From UBA10649 sp963842725 (GTDB lineage: Bacteria > Actinomycetota > Actinomycetes > S36-B12): 64,000 nucleotides of DNA. Where the stretch lies: positions 248,001 through 312,000 of the forward strand of contig CAWJHN010000004.1 of NCBI GenBank assembly GCA_963842725.1. Direction: 5' to 3'. Shown one piece after another: positions 51,134 to 60,308 of this stretch (its first letter is position 1; every line of letters begins with the position of its first letter). The position numbers and the translations under genes were made by a program. Under the pieces are notes generated by a model, which ran no database searches, was not told the DNA's origin, and saw only the letters and a list, made by a program, of their open reading frames with translations.

Positions 51134-52093
51134 ATGGCAGGTAACTCCCAGCGGCGCGGGGCGATGCGCAAGGAGGGCACCAAGAAGGGCGCCACGGTCG
51201 GATCGGGGGGCCAGAAGAAGCAGGCGCTCGAGGGACGCAAGCCCACGCCCAAGGCCGTGGACCGGCCGCACCATCCGGCTGCCCGACGGGATCGAGCCGT
51301 CAAGAAGCAGGCTGACGCCGCGGCGCGCCGAGGCGGCTCACCCCGCCGTGCCACCGGCACGCGACGCTCCTCCGGCGGCCTGCTCCTCGGTCGCAACCCG
51401 GTCGTCGAGGCGCTGCGAGCCAGCATCCCGGCATCGGCGCTGTACGTGCAGGTCAAGGTCGATGCCGATGACCGCTGGCGCGAGGCGATGCGGCTCGCGG
51501 TGGCCGCCGGGATCCCGATCCTGGAGGTCGCCAAGACCGAGCTCGACCGCATGAGCGACGGCGCGGTGCATCAGGGGCTCGTGCTCACGGTCCCGGAGTA
51601 CCACTACCGCGAGGCCGTCGACCTGGAGGCCGGCACCCTCCTGGTCGCCCTCGACGGGGTCACGGACCCGCGCAACCTCGGGGCGATCGCGCGTTCGGCC
51701 GCTGCGTTCGGGGCCGACGGCATCATCCTGCCCACCCGGCGATCCGTGGGCGTGACGGCCGCGGCCTGGAAGACATCGGCGGGCGCCCTCGCCCGCGTGC
51801 CCGTCGCCCAGGTGACGAACATGACCCGGACCCTGGAGTCGTACCAGAAGAAGGGCTTCACGGTCATCGGACTCGCCGCGGACTCGGACGTGACCCTGGC
51901 CGAGCTCTCGCGGGACGTGCTGACCGACCCGCTGATCATCGTCATCGGCGCCGAGGGCGCCGGACTGTCACGTCTCGTGGGGCAGACGTGCGACTGGCGG
52001 GTGTCCATCCCCATGGTGGCCGGCGTCGAGTCCCTCAACGCGTCGGTCGCCGCCAGCATCGTGCTTCAGGCGGTGTTCTCCGCGCGCTCCTGA
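51134..52093 (+). CDS. rlmB: 23S rRNA (guanosine-2'-O-)-methyltransferase RlmB
   Basis: 319 residues, SPOUT/TrmH family. A basic N-terminal extension (about 1-75, rich in Lys/Arg) precedes the substrate-binding L30e-like domain starting at LLLGRNPVVEALRA. SAM-knot motifs: DPRNLGAIARSAAAFGADG, IGAEGAGLSRL and SLNASVAASIVL. Its end overlaps the convergent antiporter gene by 28 bases. Confidence 0.93.
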   Translation: MAGNSQRRGAMRKEGTKKGATVGSGGQKKQALEGRKPTPKAVDRPHHPAARRDRAVKKQADAAARRGGSPRRATGTRRSSGGLLLGRNPVVEALRASIPASALYVQVKVDADDRWREAMRLAVAAGIPILEVAKTELDRMSDGAVHQGLVLTVPEYHYREAVDLEAGTLLVALDGVTDPRNLGAIARSAAAFGADGIILPTRRSVGVTAAAWKTSAGALARVPVAQVTNMTRTLESYQKKGFTVIGLAADSDVTLAELSRDVLTDPLIIVIGAEGAGLSRLVGQTCDWRVSIPMVAGVESLNASVAASIVLQAVFSARS

Positions 52094-53259
52094 GCACGTT
52101 CGACGGGCTGCCGACCGCGCACCAGCCGGTCGCCGACGAGCGGGAACACCAGCACGGTCAGAGCGCCGGCGCCGACCAGCGCAGCGGCGTTCGCCGGGAT
52201 CATGACGCCGGCATCGACCTCGATGCTGGTGACGGCCACGATGATCGGCAGCGCGGTGGCGACCAGCAGCGAGAACCGGGCCCGTTCCCGTCGGTCGGGG
52301 ATGGCACGCCGGTAGAGCACGTACTGGACGAGGCCGCGAGCCACGAGCATGTAGACGAAGAATCGCAGCATCTGCCCGGGATTCTCGATGATGGAGACGA
52401 TGTCGAGAGTCGCCCCCGAGACCACGAAGAACAGCGGGATCAGGAAGCCGAACCCGATGGCCTCGATCTTGGTCTGGAGCACGGAGTCCGCGGACGGGGG
52501 TGCGAATCGACGCACGATCACGCCGGCGATGAAGGCGCCGAGGACGACGTCCAGCCCGAAGGACCCCGCGAGGGCGAGCAGCAGGATGAGCAGCAGCATG
52601 GTGAACCGCAGGGCCGTCTGCGAGCTGGTGTGATGGCCCCTTGCCAGGATGGCCCTCACCCGGTCGCCGGCCAGCCGGGCCGGCAGGGTGGCCAGGACGA
52701 GGGAGACGATTCCGAACAGGACCAGGCTCAGGATCGCGACGAAGGACGACTTGGTCCCGAGCAGCACCGAGATGGCGATGATCGGGCCGAACTCCCCCCA
52801 CGCGCCCGCGCCCATGAAGAGCGTGCCGAAGCGGGTGTTGAGCTCGCCGCGGTCGCGCAGCACCGGCAGCAGCGTCCCCAGGGCCGTCGAGGTGAGCGCG
52901 ATGGCCACGCCGACCGTGTCGTGCACCTTCCCCGTGGCGGTCATGATGATGGCCGCTAGTGAGGCGACGACGAGGGACAGACCCCAGCCCATCGCGGCGA
53001 GCCGGCCGCTCTCGCCCCTGATCGCCCGTTGCTCGAGCTCCATCCCGGCGAGGAAGAAGAGCAGGCCCAGGCCCAGATCGGAGAGGAGCTGGATCGACTC
53101 GTCCGGAGTGATCCAGGCGAGGACCTCGGGTCCGAACACGATGCCGGCACCGAGGAGCAGCACCACCTCTGCCACCTTGATCCGCAGCAGACCGACGATC
53201 AGGGGAACGAAGGCGGCGATGGCCGCGATGACCACGAGGGAGTTGAACTCCGCACTCAT
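52066..53259 (-). CDS. CPA2 family cation:proton antiporter
   Basis: 397 residues with about 12 hydrophobic segments, matching the membrane domain of KefB/NapA-type antiporters without a C-terminal TrkA-N domain. Features: LLGAGIVFGPEVLAWI, GLGLLFFLAGMELEQRAIRG and SFGLDVVLGAFIAGVIVRR. Exchanges Na+ or K+ for H+. The start overlaps the DUF4032 stop by four bases. Confidence 0.88.
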   Translation of the reverse strand: MSAEFNSLVVIAAIAAFVPLIVGLLRIKVAEVVLLLGAGIVFGPEVLAWITPDESIQLLSDLGLGLLFFLAGMELEQRAIRGESGRLAAMGWGLSLVVASLAAIIMTATGKVHDTVGVAIALTSTALGTLLPVLRDRGELNTRFGTLFMGAGAWGEFGPIIAISVLLGTKSSFVAILSLVLFGIVSLVLATLPARLAGDRVRAILARGHHTSSQTALRFTMLLLILLLALAGSFGLDVVLGAFIAGVIVRRFAPPSADSVLQTKIEAIGFGFLIPLFFVVSGATLDIVSIIENPGQMLRFFVYMLVARGLVQYVLYRRAIPDRRERARFSLLVATALPIIVAVTSIEVDAGVMIPANAAALVGAGALTVLVFPLVGDRLVRGRQPVERAQERAENTA

Positions 53260-54524
53260 CCACTGTCCTCCGGGGGCAGCACGATCCGGAGCTCGGCCGT
53301 GTCATCGCTGGGCGTGCCGACCCGCGAGCCGAGGACCGACTGCTCGTCGGGCTTCTTGGCCAGGATGCTCGTGACGTAGTCGGAGACCGCGTCCTCGAAC
53401 GGCACGCTGCAGCCGGCCCGCTCGGACATGAACCAGCGATGCTCGAGCACCTCGTGGAAGATCTGCGCCGGCTCGAGCTTGCCGCGCATGGCGGGCGGTA
53501 CCTCGGACATGACCCGCTCGAACCGCTCGGTGACCCAGCGATGCGCGGCGATCTCCTCGTCCTCCGGTCCGACGCCGATCTTGATCCGGAACGAGTCGAG
53601 GTCGTTGAGGAGACGACGGGCCTGGTTCTCCTCGACGTCGAGGCCGGTCAGGCGGATCAGTCGTCGTGAGTGGTGACCGGCGTCGACGACCTTCGGCGTC
53701 ACCGTGATGTGCTCGCCGTCGCCCTCCGTGCGCACCTGCAGCTCGGCGACGTCGAAGCCGAGCGTGTTGAGCCGGCGCACGCGGCCGTCGAGTTCGTAGC
53801 GGTCCTCGCGCGTGATGACGATAGGCCCGGTGAGCTCGTCCCACAGGCGGTCGTACCGGGTTCGCAGGCTGACACCCGTGACGATGGGGTCGATGCCCTC
53901 GTGGAGTCGACCGCCGGCCTGCAGGTCCATCAGCTCGCCGGCGACGTTGGTGGCCGCGGTCTCGAGGTCGTAGGTTCGCTGGCCGGTGGACAGCGAGGGA
54001 TGCAGCTCGCCGGTCTCGGCATCGACGAGGTACGCCGCGAAGGCGCCGGCGTCCCGCCGGAAGAGCGTGTTGGACAGGGAGCAGTCGTTCCAGGAGAAGC
54101 CGGCAAGGTGCAGCTGCACGATGAGGACGGTCAGCGCGTCGAGCAGCCGGTTCGCCGTCTCGAGCCGAAGGCTGGACGAGAACAGGGCGCGGTACGGCAG
54201 GGAGAACTCGAGGTGCTTGGTGATGAGGCCCGCCGGCAGCGGCTCGCCGTCGGCGTCCTCGCGGTCGAGCACGACGCCGACGGGCTCGACGGTCGGCAGG
54301 CCGCGCCGCACGAGGTCGAAGAGCAGCTCGTACTCCCGCTCGGCGTAGTGCTCCTCCACCTCCTTGACGGCGTAGACGACGCCGTTCAGGCGCACGAATC
54401 GGACGATGTGCCGCGAGATGCCCCGGGGCAGTGCTACGACGAGGTCGTCGGGCCACTCCTCGAGCGGGACCCCCCACGGCAGGAAGGCCAGCTCGGGCTC
54501 GCCAAGGCTTCCGGTCAGTCGCAC
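53256..54524 (-). CDS. DUF4032 family protein (kinase-like fold)
   Basis: 422 residues. The N-terminal half resembles a small-molecule/lipopolysaccharide-kinase fold: YAVKEVEEHYAEREYELL (Lys-Glu pair) and SWNDCSLSNTLFRRDAG, like the catalytic HxDxxxxN loop with Asn-Asp in place of His-Gly-Asp. The C-terminal half is the DUF4032 domain. Function unknown. Coupled to the antiporter by a four-base overlap. GTG start at 54524, divergent from the LacI gene. Confidence 0.82.
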   Translation of the reverse strand: MRLTGSLGEPELAFLPWGVPLEEWPDDLVVALPRGISRHIVRFVRLNGVVYAVKEVEEHYAEREYELLFDLVRRGLPTVEPVGVVLDREDADGEPLPAGLITKHLEFSLPYRALFSSSLRLETANRLLDALTVLIVQLHLAGFSWNDCSLSNTLFRRDAGAFAAYLVDAETGELHPSLSTGQRTYDLETAATNVAGELMDLQAGGRLHEGIDPIVTGVSLRTRYDRLWDELTGPIVITREDRYELDGRVRRLNTLGFDVAELQVRTEGDGEHITVTPKVVDAGHHSRRLIRLTGLDVEENQARRLLNDLDSFRIKIGVGPEDEEIAAHRWVTERFERVMSEVPPAMRGKLEPAQIFHEVLEHRWFMSERAGCSVPFEDAVSDYVTSILAKKPDEQSVLGSRVGTPSDDTAELRIVLPPEDSG

Positions 54525-54588
54525 GGGGAGCAGCCTGTCATGCCGTTGGCGACCGCGTCACGCACCCCGCTGGCCGCGGGCCAGCCAA

Positions 54589-54594
54589 TAGGGT
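54589..54594 (+). promoter_or_regulatory. Probable -10 of a leaderless lacI-type promoter
   Basis: TAGGGT, seven bases before the GTG at 54602. Favours that GTG over the in-frame GTG at 54593. Confidence 0.4.
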
Positions 54595-54601
54595 GAGCGC
54601 C

Positions 54602-55633
54602 GTGACCGAGAATCCGCGCGCACGCCTGTCGGACATCGCCGATCAGGCCGGCGTGAGCGAGGCGACCGTGTCCCGCGTCCTCAACGACCGACCCGGCGTC
54701 TCGACCTCGACGCGGCAGGCGGTCCTGACCGCGCTCGACGTCCTCGGGTACGAGCGGCCCATCCGGCTCCGAGGTCGCTCGGGCCTGGTGGGCCTGGTGG
54801 TTCCCGAACTCGAGAACCCCATCTTCCCCGCCTTCGCGCAGGTGATGGAGACCCTGCTCGCGCAGCACGGCTACACGCCCGTGCTGTGCACCCAGACGCC
54901 CGGCGGCGTGACCGAGGACGAGTACGTCGAGCTCCTGCTCGACCGGGGGGTGGCCGGCATCATCTTCGTCTCCGGGCTGCATGCCGACAGCACCGCCGAT
55001 CACACCCGGTACCGGATCCTCGCCGAGCGCGGACTGCCGATCGTCCTGGTCAACGGGTACGCGGCCGGCGTCGACGTCCCGTTCATCTCCGACGACGACG
55101 CGGCGGCGATGGACCTCGCCGTCACGCACCTCACCGCCATGGGCCATCGGCGCATCGGCCTTGCCCTCGGACCGATCCGGTTCGTGCCCGTCGTGCGCAA
55201 GCGGGCCGCGTTCATCTCGCAGATGGTCCGTCTCACCGGCGTGACGCCCGAGACGGCGGGCGGACTGGTGACGCACTCCCTGTTCGCGGTCGAGGGCGGC
55301 CAGGCGGCCGCCCACCACCTCCTGGGGCTGGGCGTCACCGCGATCGTCTGCGGCTCGGACCTGATGGCACTGGGCGCCATCCGCACGATCCGGCAGCGCG
55401 GGCTGCGGGTCCCGGAGGACGTCTCGGTCGTCGGCTACGACGACTCCCGCCTCATCGCCTTCACGGACCCGCCGCTGACGACGGTCCGCCAGGCGGTCAG
55501 TGCCATGGGAACGGCCGCAGTGCAGGCGCTCATCGACGGCATCAACGGCACTCCAGCCCCACGCGACGAGTTCGTCTTCCGGCCCGAGCTGGTCGTGCGG
55601 TCCTCGACCGGCCCGGCCCCGCGATCGGAGTAG
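54602..55633 (+). CDS. LacI family transcriptional regulator
   Basis: 343 residues. Classic LacI HTH: RLSDIADQAGVSEATVSRVL and the hinge-helix region, then a periplasmic-binding-protein-like ligand domain (VGLVVPELENPIFPAFAQ, VVGYDDSRLIAFTDPPLTTV). Head of the second gamma-glutamylation cluster; probably senses a cluster substrate or product. No classic LacI operator with a central CG was recognised nearby. Confidence 0.92.
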   Translation: MTENPRARLSDIADQAGVSEATVSRVLNDRPGVSTSTRQAVLTALDVLGYERPIRLRGRSGLVGLVVPELENPIFPAFAQVMETLLAQHGYTPVLCTQTPGGVTEDEYVELLLDRGVAGIIFVSGLHADSTADHTRYRILAERGLPIVLVNGYAAGVDVPFISDDDAAAMDLAVTHLTAMGHRRIGLALGPIRFVPVVRKRAAFISQMVRLTGVTPETAGGLVTHSLFAVEGGQAAAHHLLGLGVTAIVCGSDLMALGAIRTIRQRGLRVPEDVSVVGYDDSRLIAFTDPPLTTVRQAVSAMGTAAVQALIDGINGTPAPRDEFVFRPELVVRSSTGPAPRSE

Positions 55634-55669
55634 CACCCGCCCCCGTCCGCCCAGTGCCAGACTGCTCCC

Positions 55670-56383
55670 ATGAGTCGCCCCGTCATCGGCCTTTCGTGCT
55701 ACCTCGAGCCCGCCCGGTGGGGGGCTTGGGAGCTGCCCGCCGCCCTGGTGCCGGCGTGGTACGTCGACCTCCTGCACGAGGGCGGTCTCGACGTCCTGCT
55801 GCTCCCGCCCGACAACGACGCGACGGTCGTCGACCGCCTCGACGGCCTGGCACTGGCCGGCGGCGCCGACATCGACGCGCGACACTACGGGCAGGAGCCG
55901 CACTCGACCGCCGATGCCCCCCGCACCACCCGTGACACGTCCGAGCTGGCGCTGTACCGACGAGCCCGCGAGCGGGGCATGCCGGTGCTCGGCATCTGCC
56001 GAGGGCTCCAGGTGATGGCCGTCGCGCACGGCGGCACGCTGATCCAGCACCTGCCCGACCACGAGTCGGCGGGACTGCACCGCGAGCGGCCCGGTGAGTT
56101 CGTGGAGCACGAGGCGACGTTCGCGGACGGTTCGATAGCGGCCCGCACCTATGGTCAGGGACCGGTGGTCGTCAACTCCTCGCACCACCAGTCGGTCGCC
56201 ACGGCCGGCGACCTGGTCGTCACCGGTCGCGCCGATGACGGCACCATCGAGACGTGCGAGGATCCGGGCGCGGACTTCTGCATCGGCGTCCAGTGGCACC
56301 CCGAGCACCCGGACCGGCGGGAGGCGGACCTCCCGCTCGTCCGGGCATTCGCCGCAGCGGCCCGGCGCCATCGCGAGGGCTAG
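55670..56383 (+). CDS. Gamma-glutamyl-gamma-aminobutyrate hydrolase family protein (PuuD-like)
   Basis: 237 residues, peptidase C26. Nucleophile Cys in GICRGLQVMAVAHGG, His and Glu in SSHHQSV and GVQWHPEHPD. Start ATG 55670, 36 bases after lacI, with CAGACT six bases upstream. Hydrolyses a gamma-glutamyl amide, as PuuD does with gamma-Glu-GABA. Related to, but clearly different from, the hydrolase at 11.1 kb. Confidence 0.9.
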   Translation: MSRPVIGLSCYLEPARWGAWELPAALVPAWYVDLLHEGGLDVLLLPPDNDATVVDRLDGLALAGGADIDARHYGQEPHSTADAPRTTRDTSELALYRRARERGMPVLGICRGLQVMAVAHGGTLIQHLPDHESAGLHRERPGEFVEHEATFADGSIAARTYGQGPVVVNSSHHQSVATAGDLVVTGRADDGTIETCEDPGADFCIGVQWHPEHPDRREADLPLVRAFAAAARRHREG

Positions 56384-56395
56384 CCGGGCCGCGAA

Positions 56396-57175
56396 CTACA
56401 GGGGCGTGACGTACGCGCCGGCGATGCCGCCGTCGACCAGGAAGTTCGACGCCGTGATGAAGGACGAGTCGTCGCTGGCCAGGAAGGCAACGGCGGCCGC
56501 CAGCTCGTCGGCCTCGCCGAATCGACCCATCGGGATGTGCACCAGCCGTCGGGCGGCGCGCTCCGGGTCGCTCGCGAACAGCTCGATGAGCAGCGGCGTG
56601 TTGACCGGTCCGGGGGAGAGGGCGTTCACCCGGACGCCCGACCGGGCGAACTGCACGCCGAGCTCGCGGGTCATCGCGAGCACGCCGCCCTTCGACGCCG
56701 TGTAGGAGATCTGGGATGTGGCCGCGGCCATGGTTGCCACGAAGGACGCCGTGTTGATGATCGAGCCCTTGCCCTGCTCGAGCATGATCGGCAGGACCGC
56801 CTTGCAGCACAGATAGACCGACGTCAGGTTGACCTCCTGGACCCGGCGCCAGGCCTCGAGGCTCGTCTCGAGGATCGAGTCGTCGTCCGGCGGCGAGATG
56901 CCGGCGTTGTTGAAGGCGATGTCAACGCTGCCGTAGGTGTCCTTGGCGGCGGCGAACATGGCCGCCACGTCCTCGGGGCTCGTGACGTCGGTGCGCACGA
57001 ACAGCCCGTCGACCTCGTCGGCTGCTGCCTGGCCGGAAGCGGGGTCGAGGTCGCCGATCACGACGATGGCGCCCTCGTCGGCGAACCGCCGGACCGTGGC
57101 CAGGCCGATGCCGCTGGCTCCACCGGTCACCACGGCCACGCGGCCCTCGAGCCGGCGGCACTTGCTGTCACTCAT
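56396..57175 (-). CDS. Short-chain dehydrogenase/reductase
   Basis: 259 residues, classical SDR. Cofactor motif VTGGASGIGLATV, acidic residue after the second strand in IVVIGDLDP (NAD preference), NNAGI, Ser in INTASFV and the catalytic YTASK. Third gene of the GS-aldehyde dehydrogenase-SDR run. Probably oxidises a hydroxyl group of the cluster substrate; the substrate is unknown. Confidence 0.9.
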   Translation of the reverse strand: MSDSKCRRLEGRVAVVTGGASGIGLATVRRFADEGAIVVIGDLDPASGQAAADEVDGLFVRTDVTSPEDVAAMFAAAKDTYGSVDIAFNNAGISPPDDDSILETSLEAWRRVQEVNLTSVYLCCKAVLPIMLEQGKGSIINTASFVATMAAATSQISYTASKGGVLAMTRELGVQFARSGVRVNALSPGPVNTPLLIELFASDPERAARRLVHIPMGRFGEADELAAAVAFLASDDSSFITASNFLVDGGIAGAYVTPL

Positions 57176-57237
57176 CTGATGCCTCTCATGTATCTGCGAC
57201 GGTGGTCGTGCGTAGTTCCTGGCGGGGGTGCCGGGGG

Positions 57238-58596
57238 TCAGTCGTCGGTGCTGATGAAGACGTTCTTGGTCTCGGTGAAGGCGTCGAGGGCATCGGGACC
57301 GAGCTCCCGGCCGAGGCCGGAACGCTTGAAGCCGCCGAAGGGCGTCCAGTACCGGACCGACGAATGCGAGTTCACCGACAGGTTGCCGGTCTCGATGCCG
57401 CGCGAGACCCGGATGGCCTTGCCGAGGTCGCGCGTCCAGATCGAGCCGGACAGCCCGTACTCCGAGTCGTTGGCGAGGCGGATCGCGTCGGCCTCGTCGT
57501 CGAAGGGGGTGACGACGACCACGGGACCGAAGATCTCCTCCTGGAAGGTGCGATCGGTCGATGACACCGGGGCGAGGACCGTGGGCGGGAACCAGTAGCC
57601 GGGTCCGTCGGGGCAGTGCCCCCGGAAGGCGACCGGCGCATCGTCGGGCACGAAGCCCGCGACCGTCTCGAGCTGCCCTCGGCTGATGAGGGGGCCCATC
57701 TCCGAAGTCTCCAGGCGGGGGTCCTCGACGCGGACGCCCTTGACCGCCGTCTCCAGCAGTTCCATGAAGCGGTCATACGCCCGCCGCTCGACGAGGATCC
57801 GCGATCGGGCGCAGCAGTCCTGGCCGGCGTTGTCGAACACGCCGTACGGAGCGGCCGCGGCCGCCTTCTCGAGGTTCGAGTCGGCGAAGATGACATTGGC
57901 GCTCTTGCCGCCGAGCTCGAGGGTCACGGCCTTCACCTGCCGGGCCGCCCCGGCCATGATGCCCTCGCCGACGGCGGTGCTGCCGGTGAAGACGACCTTG
58001 CGCACGAGCGGGTGGTCCACGAACCGCTGGCCAACGACCGAGCCCTTGCCGGGCAGGACGGTGAACACGTCTGGCGGGATGCCGGCCTCGAGGGCCAGCT
58101 CGCCGAGCCGGATCGCGGTCAGCGGCGTGACCTCTGCGGGCTTGAGCACCACGGTGCAGCCGGCCGCGAGCGCCGGGGCGAATCCCCAGCCGGCGATCGG
58201 CATCGGGAAGTTCCACGGGACGATGACGCCGACGACGCCGACCGGCTCCTTGAAGGTGATGTCGATGCCGCCGGCCACCGGGATCTGCCGGCCGAAGAGC
58301 CGCTCGGGCGACCCGGAGTAGTAGGCCAGGACGTTGGCGACGTTGTTCGCCTCCCAGCGTCCGTTGCCGATCGTGTGACCGGAGTTAGCGACCTCGAGCT
58401 GGGCCAGCTCCTCGACGTGATCGCGAACGAGGTCCGAGAAGGCCCTCAGCAGGTTCGCCCGGTCCCCGGGCGCGACGTCACGCCAGGCTGGGAACGCGGC
58501 GTGCGCCCTCGCGATCGCCTCGTCGGTCTCCTCGGCGGAGGTGGACGGGACGGTGGCGATGACCTGCTCGGTCGCCGGATTGATGACGTCGTGCAT
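57238..58596 (-). CDS. Aldehyde dehydrogenase (PuuC/betaine-aldehyde type)
   Basis: 452 residues. Catalytic Glu in TLELGGKSANV and Cys in AGQDCCARSRI; NAD-site PWNFPMPIAGWG and the end motif FGGFKRSGLGRELG. Located between a GS-like ligase and an SDR, so it probably oxidises a gamma-glutamyl aminoaldehyde to the acid, as PuuC does. Independent of the HpaE-like enzyme at 10 kb. Confidence 0.9.
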   Translation of the reverse strand: MHDVINPATEQVIATVPSTSAEETDEAIARAHAAFPAWRDVAPGDRANLLRAFSDLVRDHVEELAQLEVANSGHTIGNGRWEANNVANVLAYYSGSPERLFGRQIPVAGGIDITFKEPVGVVGVIVPWNFPMPIAGWGFAPALAAGCTVVLKPAEVTPLTAIRLGELALEAGIPPDVFTVLPGKGSVVGQRFVDHPLVRKVVFTGSTAVGEGIMAGAARQVKAVTLELGGKSANVIFADSNLEKAAAAAPYGVFDNAGQDCCARSRILVERRAYDRFMELLETAVKGVRVEDPRLETSEMGPLISRGQLETVAGFVPDDAPVAFRGHCPDGPGYWFPPTVLAPVSSTDRTFQEEIFGPVVVVTPFDDEADAIRLANDSEYGLSGSIWTRDLGKAIRVSRGIETGNLSVNSHSSVRYWTPFGGFKRSGLGRELGPDALDAFTETKNVFISTDD

Positions 58597-58662
58597 GGCT
58601 GCTCCTGAGCGGTGGGCGCGATGTCCCTGCTGGTGGTGAGAGGTGGCGGGATGCCGGGACCA

Positions 58663-60027
58663 TTAAAGCCGTTCGAAGCTGCGGTATCGCTCCCAGTCGG
58701 TCACCGCGCTGGTGAAGGCGGCCAGCTCCACCCGGGCCATGTTCGCGTAGTGCTCCTGGACCTCGCTGCCGAAGGTCTCCCGGATCCAGTCGGACCCCTC
58801 CCACAGCCGGAGCGCCTCGGACATCGTGTGCGGGACGCGGGTGGAGTCCGTCGCGTACGCATTCCCCTGGAATGCGGGCTCGAGGTCGAGACTCCGCTCG
58901 ATCCCGTCGAGTCCGGCGGCGACCATCCCGGCCACGGCCAGGTACGGGTTGACGTCTCCTCCGGGGATGCGGTTCTCGAGGCGAAGTGCACCGCCGTGAC
59001 CGACGAGCCGGAACGCGCAGGTGCGGTTGTCGCGACCCCAGCGGATGGCGGTGGGCGCGAACGAGCCGGGCACGTAGCGCTTGTAGGAGTTGATCTGGGG
59101 GGCGAACAGCAGCGTCAGCTCGTTGGAGTGGGCCAGCTGGCCGGCCACGAAGGCCTTGCCCAGGGCGGACATGCCGTTGTCGCCGTCGTCGTCCGCCATC
59201 ACCATCGACCCGTCCGTGCCGCGGAACGAGAGGTGGATGTGGCAGGAGTTGCCTTCGCGCTCGTTGAACTTCGCCATGAAGGTGAGGGCGTAGCCCTCCT
59301 GGGACGCGATCTCCTTGGCCCCGGTCTTGTACGTGACGTGGTTGTCGCAGGTGCTCAGCGCCTCGAGGTAGCGGAAGGCGATCTCGTGCTGGCCGAGGTT
59401 GCACTCGCCCTTGGCGCTCTCGACGATCATGCCCGCCCCGTACATCTCGTTGCGGATACGGCGCAGCAGCGGCTCCACGCGGGCACCGCCGAGCATCGAG
59501 TAGTCGACGTTGTACAGGTTCGCCGGGGTCAGGTCGCGGTAGCCCGCCAGCCACGCCTCCTCGTAGGTGTCCTGGAAGACGATGAACTCGAGCTCGGTGC
59601 CCACGTACGCCTTCATGCCGGCGTCGGAGAGGCGGGTCAGCTGGCGCTTGAGGATCTGCCGGGGCGAGGCGACCACGTCGGAGCCGTCCTCCCACAGCAC
59701 GTCGCACAGGACGCCCACCGCGCCCGGCTGCCACGGGATGCGATGCAGGGTCGTCAGGTCCGGCATCATGACCATGTCGCCGTAGCCGCTGTCCCATGAC
59801 GACATCGCGTATCCGTCGACCGTGTTCATGTCGACGTCGACGGCCAGCAGGTAGTTGCAGCCCTCCGTCGCGTGCGCGAGCACCTCGTCGACGAAGTACT
59901 GCGCGTGGATCCGCTTCCCCGCGAGCCGGCCCTGCATGTCGGTGATCGAGACCGCCACGGTGTCTATGCGCCCGTCCGCCACCTCCTGACGAAGTGCGTC
60001 GACGGTGATCGGTTCCGGCCTGGCCAT
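58663..60027 (-). CDS. Glutamine synthetase-like gamma-glutamylamine synthetase (PuuA-like)
   Basis: 454 residues, GS fold. Motifs: TELEFIVFQD, AKGECNLGQHEIAF, GNSCHIHLS, NSYKRYVPGSFAPT and RLENRIPGGDVNPYLA. The length and motif variants fit PuuA-type enzymes that ligate glutamate to a polyamine or other amine. ATG 60027 has AGAGGAG upstream. First gene of the leftward run; divergent from the APC permease, with site 6 between. Confidence 0.9.
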   Translation of the reverse strand: MARPEPITVDALRQEVADGRIDTVAVSITDMQGRLAGKRIHAQYFVDEVLAHATEGCNYLLAVDVDMNTVDGYAMSSWDSGYGDMVMMPDLTTLHRIPWQPGAVGVLCDVLWEDGSDVVASPRQILKRQLTRLSDAGMKAYVGTELEFIVFQDTYEEAWLAGYRDLTPANLYNVDYSMLGGARVEPLLRRIRNEMYGAGMIVESAKGECNLGQHEIAFRYLEALSTCDNHVTYKTGAKEIASQEGYALTFMAKFNEREGNSCHIHLSFRGTDGSMVMADDDGDNGMSALGKAFVAGQLAHSNELTLLFAPQINSYKRYVPGSFAPTAIRWGRDNRTCAFRLVGHGGALRLENRIPGGDVNPYLAVAGMVAAGLDGIERSLDLEPAFQGNAYATDSTRVPHTMSEALRLWEGSDWIRETFGSEVQEHYANMARVELAAFTSAVTDWERYRSFERL

Positions 60028-60087
60028 CTGGTCTCCTCTGCGTGGGCTATCGGGCATTCAACCCCACAACCGTCCGCGCCGTGGTCC

Positions 60088-60102
60088 GTTCGGGGCCAAA
60101 CG
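60088..60102. promoter_or_regulatory. Putative operator, site 6 (second cluster)
   Basis: GTTCGGGGCCAAACG matches the consensus from the first island, GTTCGGGNCCNAACG, at every specified base. It lies between the divergent GS-like (start 60027) and APC permease (start 60309) genes. Confidence 0.55.
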
Positions 60103-60143
60103 GATGTGTTGAACGTTTCGGGCGAGTGACCGTGAGCCGGGCG

Positions 60144-60158
60144 CCTCGGGCGCGAATG
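60144..60158. promoter_or_regulatory. Possible operator, site 7 (weaker)
   Basis: CCTCGGGCGCGAATG, 12 of 15 matches to site 2, in the same GS/permease intergenic region. The rest of this 281-base region holds no recognisable gene. Confidence 0.3.
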
Positions 60159-60308
60159 TCCATAACATATCGACCACGTAACTTTCAAGAGTCCGCGTGT
60201 CGGACATCACAAAAGCCCGTACACGAGGACACTCGCGCTATTAGTGTCCGCCTGTCGGGGGACTCGACATCTCGGGTCGAACATCGACCGCAAACCTGGA
60301 GGGCAGCG

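Noticed and set aside
47431..51552. 1373-codon minus-strand open frame opposite carD-ispD-ispF-cysS-rlmB
   Set aside because: High GC keeps antisense frames open; every stretch lies opposite a well-supported gene and shows no domain of its own.
54541..54601. LacI operator with a central CG near the LacI-family gene
   Set aside because: No convincing symmetric site was found here or in 60028-60308; the dyad found at 60088 matches the first island's motif instead.
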